DNA of 64,000 nucleotides, taken from CALBJU01 sp965247125. Lineage in GTDB: Bacteria > Bacteroidota > Rhodothermia > Rhodothermales > UBA10348. The notes under the pieces were generated by a model that saw only the letters and a list, made by a program, of their open reading frames with translations, was not told the origin of the DNA and did no database searches. The position numbers and the translations under genes were made by a program. How positions within the stretch are numbered: the first letter of the stretch is position 1; each line of letters opens with the position of its first letter. Shown here in pieces: positions 52,111-61,152 of this stretch. Location of the stretch: positions 682,001-746,000 of the forward strand of contig CBDFGO010000001.1 in assembly GCA_965247125.1 (NCBI GenBank), read 5' to 3'.

Positions 52111-53980
52111 CTTCCTCTTCTTCAATAAGCTGCACTTCTTCAATAAGCTGCACTTCTTCAATAAGCTGAATATGCAATTCCTTCAACTGCTGAGAGTCTA
52201 CCACATCGGGTGACTGCACCATCGGTTCCTGGGCGCTCTGCGTTTTGGGAAACGCGATCACCTCTCGCAGGGATGTTGCGCCGGCAAGCAGCATAACGAT
52301 GCGGTCGAGCCCGAAGGCGATCCCGCCGTGCGGGGGAGCGCCATATCGGAAGGCATCCAGCAGAAACCCAAAACGCTCCTGTGCCTCCTCCGCGTCAATT
52401 CCAAGGGCATCAAACATCTGCTGCTGAGTCTCGCCGCGATGGATACGGATGGATCCTCCACCAATTTCATTACCGTTCAGAACGACGTCGTAGGCCTGCG
52501 CTCGAACGGCCCCTGGATCAGGTCCGAGTTTATCCATGTCGTCTTCAAGCGGAGACGTGAACGGGTGGTGCATCGCGTGGAAACGCCCCGAGTCCTCGTC
52601 CCATTCGAGTAAAGGAAAATCCGTGACCCATAAAAATTTCCATGGGCCTTCGGCGTCATCTGAAATGAGTCCAAGGTCTGTAGCGATCTTGAGTCGAAGC
52701 GAACCGACCTGCTCGAATACTTTTGGTTGCGCTCCGGCCAGCATCAGAACGGCATCTCCAGCTTCAGCGCCGCAACGAGTTATCGCGTTCTGCACATACT
52801 CATCTGGCAGAACTTCAGACTTCACGCTCGACACGGCCGCCGAACCATCCGAAGGTAATCGGAAGTGAAAGAGGCCACCCGCGCCCATTTTCTTGCGAAT
52901 AAAATCCTTATCGAGCTTATCCATCTTTCCCCGGCCCGTATCGCCCATTCCGGGCACGACGATGGCCACAATTGCTCCGCCTTCTTCAACTACGGAGTCA
53001 AAAACCCGGAAGCCGCATCCTGTGAAGACATCGGTCAGATCGTTGAGCTTCATCTCGAAACGAATGTCCGGTTTGTCGGAGCCGTAGGTGTGCAGGGCCG
53101 CATCATAGGATATGCGTGGAAAGGGTAGCTCAAGATCCACGCCTTTTACATCCTTCCAGATTTCAGCGAGCATGCCCTCTGCCGTTTCAAAGACCATATC
53201 TTCGGTCGCGAAACTCATTTCGACATCGACCTGTGTAAACTCGGGCTGCCTATCGGCACGCAGATCTTCGTCGCGAAAGCACTTCACGATCTGGAAGTAC
53301 CGGTCAAACCCGGACACCATCAGAATCTGCTTGTACGTCTGGGGTGACTGCGGAAGTGCAAAAAATTTGCCCGCGTGCACACGGCTGGGTACCAGGTAGT
53401 CGCGCGCTCCTTCAGGCGTAGACTTCATCAGGACGGGCGTCTCGATCTCTACAAAGTCCTGCAAATCGTAGAATCGCCGCACGGCCTGATAGACTCTGTG
53501 GCGTAGTAAAATCTTGCCTCTCAACTCTGGACGCCTCAGGTCGAGATATCGGTATTTCAGTCGGAGGTCTTCGGAGGCATTGGTTTGCTTGCTCTCATGC
53601 GCCGATACCATAAAAGGAAGCGGCTCGGCCGTGTTGAGGACGATCAGATCGCTCGCCACTATTTCGATGGCCGCAGTCGGCATGTCTTGATTTTTGGCCG
53701 CTACGGCTCGTTCGACCACTTTGCCTTTAACCGAGACGACAAATTCGTATCGAAGCGATTCTGCGGCACTGGCCGCATCGGGAAACTCCCGGGGATTGAA
53801 AACAATCTGGGTCAAGCCGTACCGATCGCGAAGATCTATGAAAATCAGTCCTCCAAGATCTCGACGGGTATCTACCCAGCCCTTCAGGACAATATCCTGG
53901 CCGATGTGCTTCGCTCTGAGCTCCCCGCAGGTGTGCGTACGGGTGTTATGGCTGTCTTTTTGAAACTGAGATACTGGCAT
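52103..53980 (-). CDS. aspS: Aspartyl-tRNA synthetase
   Basis: Class II synthetase, 625 aa from the ATG at 53980 (MPVSQFQKDSHNTRTHTCGELR); the frame is open to 54034, but the extra residues are not family-like. OB-fold anticodon domain with GWVDTRRDLGGLIFIDLRDRYG; motif 1/2 region with SPQTYKQILMVSGFDRYFQIVKCFRDEDLRADRQPEFTQVD; bacterial GAD insertion (about 290-410); motif 3 GGIAFGLDRIVMLLAG. The last 20 residues are an acidic repeat tail (QLIEEVQLIEEVQLIEEEEDE) created by an 18-bp tandem repeat; the usual protein ends shortly after ...ELHI. Overlaps the pyrophosphatase-like gene by 8 bp. Confidence 0.96.
   Translation of the reverse strand: MPVSQFQKDSHNTRTHTCGELRAKHIGQDIVLKGWVDTRRDLGGLIFIDLRDRYGLTQIVFNPREFPDAASAAESLRYEFVVSVKGKVVERAVAAKNQDMPTAAIEIVASDLIVLNTAEPLPFMVSAHESKQTNASEDLRLKYRYLDLRRPELRGKILLRHRVYQAVRRFYDLQDFVEIETPVLMKSTPEGARDYLVPSRVHAGKFFALPQSPQTYKQILMVSGFDRYFQIVKCFRDEDLRADRQPEFTQVDVEMSFATEDMVFETAEGMLAEIWKDVKGVDLELPFPRISYDAALHTYGSDKPDIRFEMKLNDLTDVFTGCGFRVFDSVVEEGGAIVAIVVPGMGDTGRGKMDKLDKDFIRKKMGAGGLFHFRLPSDGSAAVSSVKSEVLPDEYVQNAITRCGAEAGDAVLMLAGAQPKVFEQVGSLRLKIATDLGLISDDAEGPWKFLWVTDFPLLEWDEDSGRFHAMHHPFTSPLEDDMDKLGPDPGAVRAQAYDVVLNGNEIGGGSIRIHRGETQQQMFDALGIDAEEAQERFGFLLDAFRYGAPPHGGIAFGLDRIVMLLAGATSLREVIAFPKTQSAQEPMVQSPDVVDSQQLKELHIQLIEEVQLIEEVQLIEEEEDE
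52117..52169. repeat. 18-bp tandem repeat (about 2.9 copies) at the aspS 3' end
   Basis: Unit CTTCTTCAATAAGCTGCA at 52117-52134, 52135-52152 and, with one change at its end, 52153-52169. On the coding strand it gives three successive QLIEEV-type repeats at the AspRS C-terminus. Confidence 0.92.
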
Positions 53981-54155
53981 CTTGAACCTGAAGTACTGGC
54001 GCGAGGAAACCGATGATTCGATCCGGGAATGCACGATTCACGTGAGCGATCAAAGATACGGTGTGTCCGATGCAAGAAGGCTGAAAAATTGGTTTAGACA
54101 GCTTGGGTCTGGTTTTCTATCTTCTGCCGTTCCTCCAACCAATCTGTGTTGATTC

Positions 54156-55646
54156 ATGTCCCAAGCAGCCCTGTCACCCAGTGGCACATTTTTCGGTCAC
54201 CCGCGCGGCCTGGCAACGCTCTTTTTCACAGAGATGTGGGAGCGTTTCAGCTATTACGGCATGCGTGCGCTCCTCATTTTGTTTATGACTGCAGCGGTTG
54301 CCGGAGACAACCCCGGAATGAGTTTAACGGACGGCACTGCGGCGGCCATCTACGGCCTCTATACGAGTCTAGTCTATCTGCTGGCTCTTCCGGGTGGGTG
54401 GGTTGCTGACCAGATCTGGGGACAACGAAAAACTGTGTTCGTCGGAGGTGTGATCATCGCGGCCGGGCACTTCAGCATGGCCATTCCCAGCACCCAGACA
54501 TTCTTTTTGGGCCTGATTCTGATCGTGGTTGGTACCGGTCTTCTGAAGCCAAATGTTTCGACGATGGTGGGCGAGCTCTACCCTGAAGGAGGTGCCGCAA
54601 GAGATGCTGGATTCTCTGTTTACTACATGGGGATAAACCTGGGCGCCTTCCTGGGGCCGCTTCTCTGCGGTTATTTCGGCGAGCAGATCAACTGGCATTA
54701 TGGTTTTTCCCATGCTGGATTCGGCATGGTCCTCGGCCTCGTACAGTATCGAATGGGTGGCAAACATCTTGGAGAAGCAGGCCTTTTTCGACCTTCAGCG
54801 AGCGATGCCGAGGTGGCAGCTAAGTCCAGGAAGTTCTATCTGGTCAGCGGGATATCCGCCGCGGTTCTCGTGCTGTTTGGATATCTGGTCACCAGTGGGG
54901 TCTTCAACCTGACCCTGACCGATATAGCAGAGGCTCTTGGATCGAGCATTCTGATAATCGTAGCGCTTTATTTCATCTACCTGATCATCTTCGGGGGCTA
55001 CGATAGGGCTCAGAAAAAAAAGCTCGGTATCATTTTCTGGCTGTTCATTCTGGCCGCCATATTCTGGTCGGGTTTTGAACAGGCGGGGTCCTCGCTGAAT
55101 CTATTTGCCGATCGGATGGCGGACAGGGACTTCGGAGGCTGGGAGCTTCCCGCAAGCTGGCTGCAGTCCGTGAATGCTATTTTTATTGTCATATTTGCCC
55201 CCATTTTCGGCTCTTTGTGGCTAGTTCTTGCAAATATGAGCAAGCATCCGTCCTTCCTGACCAAGTTTGGACTCGGACTCCTAGGATTGGGGGCTGGATT
55301 CTTCGTGATTGCCTGGGGCGCAGCGAACGCTGAGCCCGGAACTGTTGGAATCACATTTCTGATTGTCACCTATTTCCTGCACACGGTTGGAGAGCTTTGT
55401 CTCTCGCCCGTTGGGATGTCATCCATCACCAAGCTGGCTCCGAAAGGCCGGGTGGGTCAGATGATGGGTATTTGGTTTGTGGCGACCGCCCTGGGTAATC
55501 TTATTGCGGGCCTCGTAGCTGGGGACATCGAGGCACTTGGATTTGGCGGCCTCTTCCAGCAGGTGGCATGGATCAGTGCTGGAGCAGGTCTGGTGGCACT
55601 TCTACTTTCCAAACCACTCCAGAAATTGATGGGCCAGGTCGACTAA
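54156..55646 (+). CDS. Proton-dependent oligopeptide transporter (POT/PTR2 family, DtpT-like)
   Basis: 496-aa MFS-type symporter importing di- and tripeptides with protons. The POT signature EMWERFSYYGMRALL (the ExxERFxYYG motif) is in TM1, and the second signature YYMGINLGAFLGPLLCGYFGE is in TM5. Twelve to fourteen TM helices can be counted, e.g. VGGVIIAAGHFSMAI, IFWLFILAAIFWSGFEQAGSSLNLF (family FEQ motif) and GELCLSPVGMSSITKLAP. Starts with ATG at 54156, divergent from aspS with 175 bp between. Confidence 0.95.
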   Translation: MSQAALSPSGTFFGHPRGLATLFFTEMWERFSYYGMRALLILFMTAAVAGDNPGMSLTDGTAAAIYGLYTSLVYLLALPGGWVADQIWGQRKTVFVGGVIIAAGHFSMAIPSTQTFFLGLILIVVGTGLLKPNVSTMVGELYPEGGAARDAGFSVYYMGINLGAFLGPLLCGYFGEQINWHYGFSHAGFGMVLGLVQYRMGGKHLGEAGLFRPSASDAEVAAKSRKFYLVSGISAAVLVLFGYLVTSGVFNLTLTDIAEALGSSILIIVALYFIYLIIFGGYDRAQKKKLGIIFWLFILAAIFWSGFEQAGSSLNLFADRMADRDFGGWELPASWLQSVNAIFIVIFAPIFGSLWLVLANMSKHPSFLTKFGLGLLGLGAGFFVIAWGAANAEPGTVGITFLIVTYFLHTVGELCLSPVGMSSITKLAPKGRVGQMMGIWFVATALGNLIAGLVAGDIEALGFGGLFQQVAWISAGAGLVALLLSKPLQKLMGQVD

Positions 55647-55669
55647 CCTTCCGATGGGATGAAACGAGT

Positions 55670-55701
55670 GTGGCGCGGGGTGCATTTGCACCCCGCGCCA
55701 C
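55670..55701. terminator. Strong bidirectional hairpin between convergent genes
   Basis: Perfect 15-bp GC-rich inverted repeat (GTGGCGCGGGGTGCA with its complement, 2-base loop), 24 bp after the POT stop and 38 bp before the barrel gene's stop. Followed on the plus strand by TTCTATATC. Placed to stop both transcripts. Confidence 0.8.
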
Positions 55702-55738
55702 TTCTATATCTATCAGACCCCGCTGCCTGTGAATCAAA

Positions 55739-57445
55739 CTAGAACGAAGGATTGATGCGGAACCAGAGGGAAGGCTTGTAGCCCGTTCCCAGGTCGCGCA
55801 GAGGCCAGGAGACCTCTAGACGAATCATCCGATCATCGAGAGCAACGCCAAATCCAGCAGAGGAGATGACATCGTCTATGGAGAATTCGTCTGACCCAGC
55901 CGCGAGATTCGTCCAACCTGCATCGAGCGTACCAAAGAGCGTCACGTCATCAAACATCCAGTCCATGATATCCGGCTCGTAGAGGGAAAATTCGGCATTC
56001 GCGAGTAGCATTCGCGTACCCAGAAATTCGTTTTGATTATAACCTCGAACCGATCCAATTCCTCCGATTGTGAAAGCCTTCTGCAGGGGCACCGTTCCCT
56101 CGGTAAATCCGCCCCTGACTCGCAGACTTATACCGGAGTCACGGGTCAGACGTGCATACGCACGAACATCTCCCAGATAACGGGAAAAATCGAAATCACC
56201 GCCCAGTCCCTCGCCAATCTCAGCTTCTAATCTGAATGCCGCTCCGCTGGGTCGATGATTGAACGAGCTTATCTGTCCACCTTCTACAGCAAAAACGAGA
56301 GACCGCATATCGCCTTCGTTGATGGCTGGATTCGGTCTGAAACTGTCGCCGCCAAAGAGTGACCAGGAAGCTTCATTCTCGAGACTCGTGTACTCGTCTG
56401 CTCTGAAGCCTGCACTGACCTGAAAGAATGAAGTCACACGGCTCACCAGATAGGCTGTCCAGCCCTCGGTCTGATAGTAGTCGAAGAAATCATGTCTGAA
56501 CAGCGCGGCCGCGCTCGTATTTTCGGCCCACGAAGCCTTCCAGAGGTCGTTGGTACCGGTATTGAGGTGATAAGCACCACCAACCTTAACGTCGAAATTC
56601 GGATTGCGACCTCGGCTTCCCAGGCGAGTTTCGGCGCCGACCTCGTAGCGCCAATCGCGCATACCAATAGCGTATCCAACTTGGCCGTAGATGCGGCCCC
56701 TATCCCAACTGGACCATTCGAGCGGAGAACGAGCGAATCCGAGAAAGAATCCTTCAACGCGATTGTATCGGAATCCAGGGATCGAACGGTAAAGTCCGTG
56801 CGCCCGGTAGGGCCAGCGATGGCTCAGCTCTCCGGTGAATGCATACGTGCTAGAGCGCCAGTCCATATTGTAGTTCCGCCACTCGTTGCTGCGGTTTCTC
56901 CAGCGATCGCTGCGATCTTCCCATTCATCGTCATCATCCCACCAATCGTCATCCCGCGTACGTATCGTAATGCGTTCTTTTCCTTTGCGAATCTGGTAGC
57001 GGTTCACAGATCGACGAGAAATTCGAACATCGTCGCCAGCCTGATCGATGGCATCGTCCAGGTCATCAAGTAGACTTTCAAGTCGCCTGGACAGATCGTC
57101 CTCGCCGCGTCGGTCGAGAGCCCGGACGATGCTTTTCAGCTCTCGCTCAATCTCCCGAAGCATTTTTACGAGATCTTCCTCAGGTATTGCACCTCGAAAT
57201 CCACCCGTAGCGGGCCCCGCAAGAGTCAGCCGGTCGCTGATGGACAAAATCTGATCTGAAATGGGTTCAGTTGCGTGCCGCTGGGTAACGTCCTGAAGCA
57301 ATCCCATCACCTTTTGTACTGCGGAAACGACCGACTCGTATTCCGAAGGCACTTTGCTCGTCACTCTTTCCTGAGCACCGACCTGCGTCGTCCACATTCC
57401 CAGAAGCAGAAAAGTGGTAAAAAGCGTAGTAAACGTTTGTCTCAT
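55739..57445 (-). CDS. Outer-membrane barrel of the D15/BamA-TamA surface antigen superfamily
   Basis: 568 aa with signal peptide (MRQTFTTLFTTFLLLGMWTTQVGAQ). Residues 30-150 are a helical, charged region (KMLREIERELKSIVRALDRRGEDD); residues 160-200 an unusual Asp/Trp/Arg/Asn-rich linker (DDDWWDDDDEWEDRSDRWRN). From about 200 a beta-barrel follows, with the superfamily motif GGIGSVRGYNQNEFLGTRMLLANAEF and a C-terminal strand ending in Phe (LWFRINPSF). No POTRA domains are seen, so it is not BamA itself; FhaC/patatin-linked or stand-alone D15 barrels are alternatives. Alone on its strand up to the polysaccharide genes. Confidence 0.82.
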   Translation of the reverse strand: MRQTFTTLFTTFLLLGMWTTQVGAQERVTSKVPSEYESVVSAVQKVMGLLQDVTQRHATEPISDQILSISDRLTLAGPATGGFRGAIPEEDLVKMLREIERELKSIVRALDRRGEDDLSRRLESLLDDLDDAIDQAGDDVRISRRSVNRYQIRKGKERITIRTRDDDWWDDDDEWEDRSDRWRNRSNEWRNYNMDWRSSTYAFTGELSHRWPYRAHGLYRSIPGFRYNRVEGFFLGFARSPLEWSSWDRGRIYGQVGYAIGMRDWRYEVGAETRLGSRGRNPNFDVKVGGAYHLNTGTNDLWKASWAENTSAAALFRHDFFDYYQTEGWTAYLVSRVTSFFQVSAGFRADEYTSLENEASWSLFGGDSFRPNPAINEGDMRSLVFAVEGGQISSFNHRPSGAAFRLEAEIGEGLGGDFDFSRYLGDVRAYARLTRDSGISLRVRGGFTEGTVPLQKAFTIGGIGSVRGYNQNEFLGTRMLLANAEFSLYEPDIMDWMFDDVTLFGTLDAGWTNLAAGSDEFSIDDVISSAGFGVALDDRMIRLEVSWPLRDLGTGYKPSLWFRINPSF

Positions 57446-57620
57446 GTCGAAATACTATTCCCTCAAACCTCGATAGTGTTGTAGCCGAAATGGCTTAAGC
57501 CCACCTTGTGAGCTTGTTTCCATCGATACGTTTCAGTGCTGGAAACGGTTACAGGTTGGATTGGAAGCATTCAAAGAAGGTTTGCGGGCAGGAGCTGAAA
57601 AACGATCTTCGGGGAACCAC

Positions 57621-58859
57621 CTAGTCGGTCGACTCAGGTGAAGTCCTCGCGAGCGTCAAGGCGAACAGCAGCATTATAACGACCTGTGTGGCGACTGTTG
57701 CGGCGGCTGCACCCGTTGCGGAGTAGATGGGAATAAAATACAGATTCAATCCGATGTTGGTGACCGCCGCGAGTCCGAGTATGGCTGCGAGTCTGTTTTG
57801 CCTGTTGCTTGCGGTCAGGATCGTGATCATAATCTGATTGACAGCACCCAATACGAATGAGAAAACAAGAATTTGCAACAAGAACACCGCTGGTTTCGCT
57901 TCCGCATGGCCGTCAATAAGAGCCACAATAAAAGGAGCGAGAAAGAAGACAGCCGATCCCGCGATGAGGCTTAATCCTCCCATCCCCAAAGCGCTGCGTT
58001 TTGCCAGGATTCGAAATTCCGCCCGACTCCTCTCATAGAGCGTCGAGAGGCGTGGCAGCAGTACAGAGGTGACTATGTAGGGAAGAAGTATCATCGCTTC
58101 GGTTACCCGAAACGCGATTCCATACTGACCCGTCACCAACTCACCCTCAAACACTTCAATCATAATGCTGTCGGTCCTGTAGTACAGCAATACGAAGATG
58201 CTCGCCAAGCCGAGGGGAGCCGCTTTGGGAAGGGTGGTTTTGAAGAAGGCAAGCGAGATGTGGACCAGACGAAACCTCGCAATCTTGGCACTGACCCAAC
58301 CAAAGTTCAGGAGAAAGGTCACCAACATTCCTGCACTCATTCCGAGCAACGCAGAGGATGCAGTCGGAGAGTAATACAGAGCAAGCCAGCCGAATGCAAC
58401 GACAAATATCTTCTCAAGAATGGTCGAATACGCTTCGTACCGAAATATCTCATGAGCACGAAATAAGGCGCGGCAATACTCGAGGACATTGCGAGCAAGG
58501 ACATAGGTGCCGGCAAACAGAACCAGTTCAATCCCTGAATTTGGCCCGATAACCCATTTGATGCTCACTCCGATAGCAATGGCCAGAACGGAAAAGAATG
58601 TTCGCGAGACTGAAAAATTGGAAAAAAACAGATCGGACCGGTCTTTGGAGCGGGCCAGTTCGCGAGTCGTGTACGGGCTGGAGCCGAGGGTCAGAGAACC
58701 ATCACAGATGCTCATGAGCGCGAGCGCGGCTGTCATGGATCCGTACTGTGCCAGCCCCATGTAGCGGATGCAGATATACGTGATAAAAACAAACCAGATC
58801 GGCTTAACAGCAACATTACCGACCGTCATCCAGGAGATATTTTTGGTCAGCTGGTTCAC
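57621..58859 (-). CDS. Wzx-type polysaccharide flippase (MATE/MOP superfamily)
   Basis: 412 aa, twelve predicted TM helices, translocating lipid-linked oligosaccharide units to the periplasmic side. N-terminal 'NISWMTVGNVAVKPIWFVFITYICIRYMGLAQYGSMTAALALM' is the typical RfbX/Wzx opening, and the second half has 'YRTDSIMIEVFEGELVTGQYGIAFRVTEAMILLPYIVTSVLLPRLSTLYE'. The start is a GTG that overlaps the upstream glycosyltransferase stop by 4 bp (GTGA). Last gene of the polysaccharide operon. The 175 bp downstream (to the barrel gene start) contain only a 7-bp inverted repeat. Confidence 0.9.
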   Translation of the reverse strand: MNQLTKNISWMTVGNVAVKPIWFVFITYICIRYMGLAQYGSMTAALALMSICDGSLTLGSSPYTTRELARSKDRSDLFFSNFSVSRTFFSVLAIAIGVSIKWVIGPNSGIELVLFAGTYVLARNVLEYCRALFRAHEIFRYEAYSTILEKIFVVAFGWLALYYSPTASSALLGMSAGMLVTFLLNFGWVSAKIARFRLVHISLAFFKTTLPKAAPLGLASIFVLLYYRTDSIMIEVFEGELVTGQYGIAFRVTEAMILLPYIVTSVLLPRLSTLYERSRAEFRILAKRSALGMGGLSLIAGSAVFFLAPFIVALIDGHAEAKPAVFLLQILVFSFVLGAVNQIMITILTASNRQNRLAAILGLAAVTNIGLNLYFIPIYSATGAAAATVATQVVIMLLFALTLARTSPESTD

Positions 58860-59986
58860 CTGGAAGGCCGCTGCTCTTTATCAACGTCAGCGATCAGTTC
58901 AATCCACGTGCGTTGAATCTGGTCGGTGCCGTAAGTAGAACGATATTTCGTTCGAGCGTGTCGAGAGCATTGCGTCCAGCATTCCGGATCGGTCAACTCC
59001 AGGATTGCGTCTCGAATGGATTCTGGATTCCGCCGTGGTACTACCCGGCCAGCCCTTCCGTGGTCAATCATTTCGGGCATGCCTCCATCATCCGCAACGA
59101 TCGTCGGCGTTCCAGCGCACAGTGCTTCGATGATGGAGAGAGGTTGGGCTTCTCCGAGGTAGGAAGGCAGCACAAAGAGATCTGCCTCCAGGTGAAGCCT
59201 CTTCACATCTGATCGATCTGTCACGGGACCCACATGCTTGACGGACTCTGATACTCCGTGTTGTAGGACCAGGAGATCGAATTCGATTTTGTCCCTTTGA
59301 TCCATCCAGGCGCCCGCGAACACAAATCTGATAGGGACGGAGGCTTCCCGCAATAACAAAGCAGCTTGGAGCACGTCCAGATAGCCCTTTTCCCGAATCA
59401 TATTGCTCAAAAACAGCACTTGAACCGGCTTTCCGGGTCCTCGGTTCGTTTTTAAAGTTACCTCATCCTCACTCGCTTGTGTAATGATATCAATCGAGTT
59501 AGGAATTACGATGCGCCGATCGCTTCCAAGCCAGTGGCTGCAGGCCGCAGAGAGCTTCTCGCTGGTAAATACAATCCGAGACAGTGAAGTTATAGCCCTG
59601 GCTGCGGTCCATCGAGTAGTGAATTGTGTGAACAGGCGAGCGAAACTACCCCAGTGTAGGACGGCGATGACACGACGTGACTTGATATGGGGCCAAATGG
59701 ATAGAAGATCTCGAAAGTGACCAGAGATCTGCGGCGAGATTGATAACCATACAACAGTTGCATCGCTGTTTTCGACCAGAACCGCCCGCAGCCGTTTGCC
59801 AATTTTTCGGTACGCTGAGATTTTGCCCGGGATACTTGTCTCCTGCGGCACCATGGTGTCGACGGCAATGCACGTGTACGATCGCTCCAGAATGTCTTTC
59901 AAGCGAGCGGTGGAGACAGACTGCCCGTCAAAAGGCGGAGGATATCGGCCCACTACAATCAGTTTCTTATCGGGATTGATTTCCAT
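58856..59986 (-). CDS. Glycosyltransferase family 4
   Basis: 376 aa from the ATG at 59986, which overlaps the preceding stop (TGATG). GT-B fold: N-terminal VVGRYPPPFDGQSVSTARLK, acceptor-side; C-terminal donor domain with PNSIDI, VLFLSNMIREKGYLDVLQAALLL, and the GT4 E-X7-E motif region FVLPSYLGEAQPLSIIEALCAGTPTIVADDGGMPEMI. Transfers an unknown sugar during assembly of a surface polysaccharide repeat unit. Confidence 0.93.
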   Translation of the reverse strand: MEINPDKKLIVVGRYPPPFDGQSVSTARLKDILERSYTCIAVDTMVPQETSIPGKISAYRKIGKRLRAVLVENSDATVVWLSISPQISGHFRDLLSIWPHIKSRRVIAVLHWGSFARLFTQFTTRWTAARAITSLSRIVFTSEKLSAACSHWLGSDRRIVIPNSIDIITQASEDEVTLKTNRGPGKPVQVLFLSNMIREKGYLDVLQAALLLREASVPIRFVFAGAWMDQRDKIEFDLLVLQHGVSESVKHVGPVTDRSDVKRLHLEADLFVLPSYLGEAQPLSIIEALCAGTPTIVADDGGMPEMIDHGRAGRVVPRRNPESIRDAILELTDPECWTQCSRHARTKYRSTYGTDQIQRTWIELIADVDKEQRPSR

Positions 59987-61152
59987 CAAGTGGTGTCCGA
60001 TCGTTTTTTCTGCACGAATCGAATCGCCTCTTCCAGACCGTCGATCATTCTTTCGAGGCTTAATTCGGTACGAGAATACTGGCTCGCCGCCTGGGAAAAC
60101 CGTTCTTGAGAAGTCAGGGCGGTCTGGACGCCTTCAGCCAGATCTTCTGCCGAATCTGAAGAAGTCAGGATTCCGTTTTCCCCGGAAACGACGTAACTCC
60201 ATTCGGGACTGTGCATTCGAGAGTCGCCAACCGGATTTGGCGCGATTACGGGGACGCCCAGGCAGAACGCGTGATTTACGGATAGTCCGAGATATCCTGG
60301 GTTGAGCAGAACATCGGACGCAAATATGAACGGGGCTGATTCCGACAGCTCGGTGACAGCTCCAAGAAATCGAACGGTTAATCCCAGCTCTGCGGCCTTC
60401 GTCTCCATTTCTGTTTTTTCGGGACCGTTTCCAATGATTATCAGCGAAACGTCTTCCTTTCCAAGCGCGGCCGCGGTTTCGAGCACCCTGAAAACGCCTT
60501 TTTCCCGAATCAATCGTCCAACGAACAGTACGGTCGGTTTGTCCGGAAGTAAAAGTCGAGCTCTCACAGATTTTTTACCCTCCTCATGCAAGCGCTCATG
60601 CAGGGCAAACAGCGTCGGTGTGTCCAGTGTATTTCGAGCAACAAACACTTTTTCGTCGCCGACCAACGGGTGAAGATCTGCAGCGATTTGGTCTGTGTAG
60701 CAAATTACGGCGTCCGCTTTGCGCGCCAATCTAACTCGATATTGATCGCGGAGGTCAGAAGAGCCGAGAGGCCGAAGGTTGGACGAAAAATGCCCCCACA
60801 GAATCGTTCCACAACCTCTCTGACGCGCCTTTCGCATCAAGAATGGAAGAGAAAGCGAACGTGGTGACTCTTCGGCCAGGACGATACCGGCGTCTGAAAA
60901 GCTGGTGAGTGCTGAGTCGAACCGCTGCCAGTGCGCTCGATGGCCAGCCATCCACACATTTTTTAGAGTATGTCGTCGGTATTCCGTCCCAATATTTGGG
61001 GAAAGCTCCGCCAGCGATGACCCTTCGGGCGGCTCTCCAGAGCACACGACCAGCCCATTCGCCAGCCTCTTGTTCAGAGCTTCAAGGACGGGCACGCGAT
61101 AACCGGGAACGAATCGGGTGAAATAGAGGACGGGATGTTGTCGGCCCACCAT
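59986..61152 (-). CDS. Glycosyltransferase family 4
   Basis: 388 aa from the ATG at 61152 overlapping the O-antigen ligase stop (TGATG); a TTG one codon earlier is possible. Donor domain: VLFVGRLIREKGVFRVLETAAALG, IIGNGPEKTEMETKAAELGL, and a variant of the E-X7-E region, VLLNPGYLGLSVNHAFCLGVPVIAPN, in which the first Glu is replaced (GYLGLSVNHAF). Such variants exist among GT4 enzymes with altered donor sites. N-terminal half (FTRFVPGYRVPVLEALNKR) resembles rhamnosyl/fucosyl-type family 4 members. Confidence 0.9.
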   Translation of the reverse strand: MVGRQHPVLYFTRFVPGYRVPVLEALNKRLANGLVVCSGEPPEGSSLAELSPNIGTEYRRHTLKNVWMAGHRAHWQRFDSALTSFSDAGIVLAEESPRSLSLPFLMRKARQRGCGTILWGHFSSNLRPLGSSDLRDQYRVRLARKADAVICYTDQIAADLHPLVGDEKVFVARNTLDTPTLFALHERLHEEGKKSVRARLLLPDKPTVLFVGRLIREKGVFRVLETAAALGKEDVSLIIIGNGPEKTEMETKAAELGLTVRFLGAVTELSESAPFIFASDVLLNPGYLGLSVNHAFCLGVPVIAPNPVGDSRMHSPEWSYVVSGENGILTSSDSAEDLAEGVQTALTSQERFSQAASQYSRTELSLERMIDGLEEAIRFVQKKRSDTT

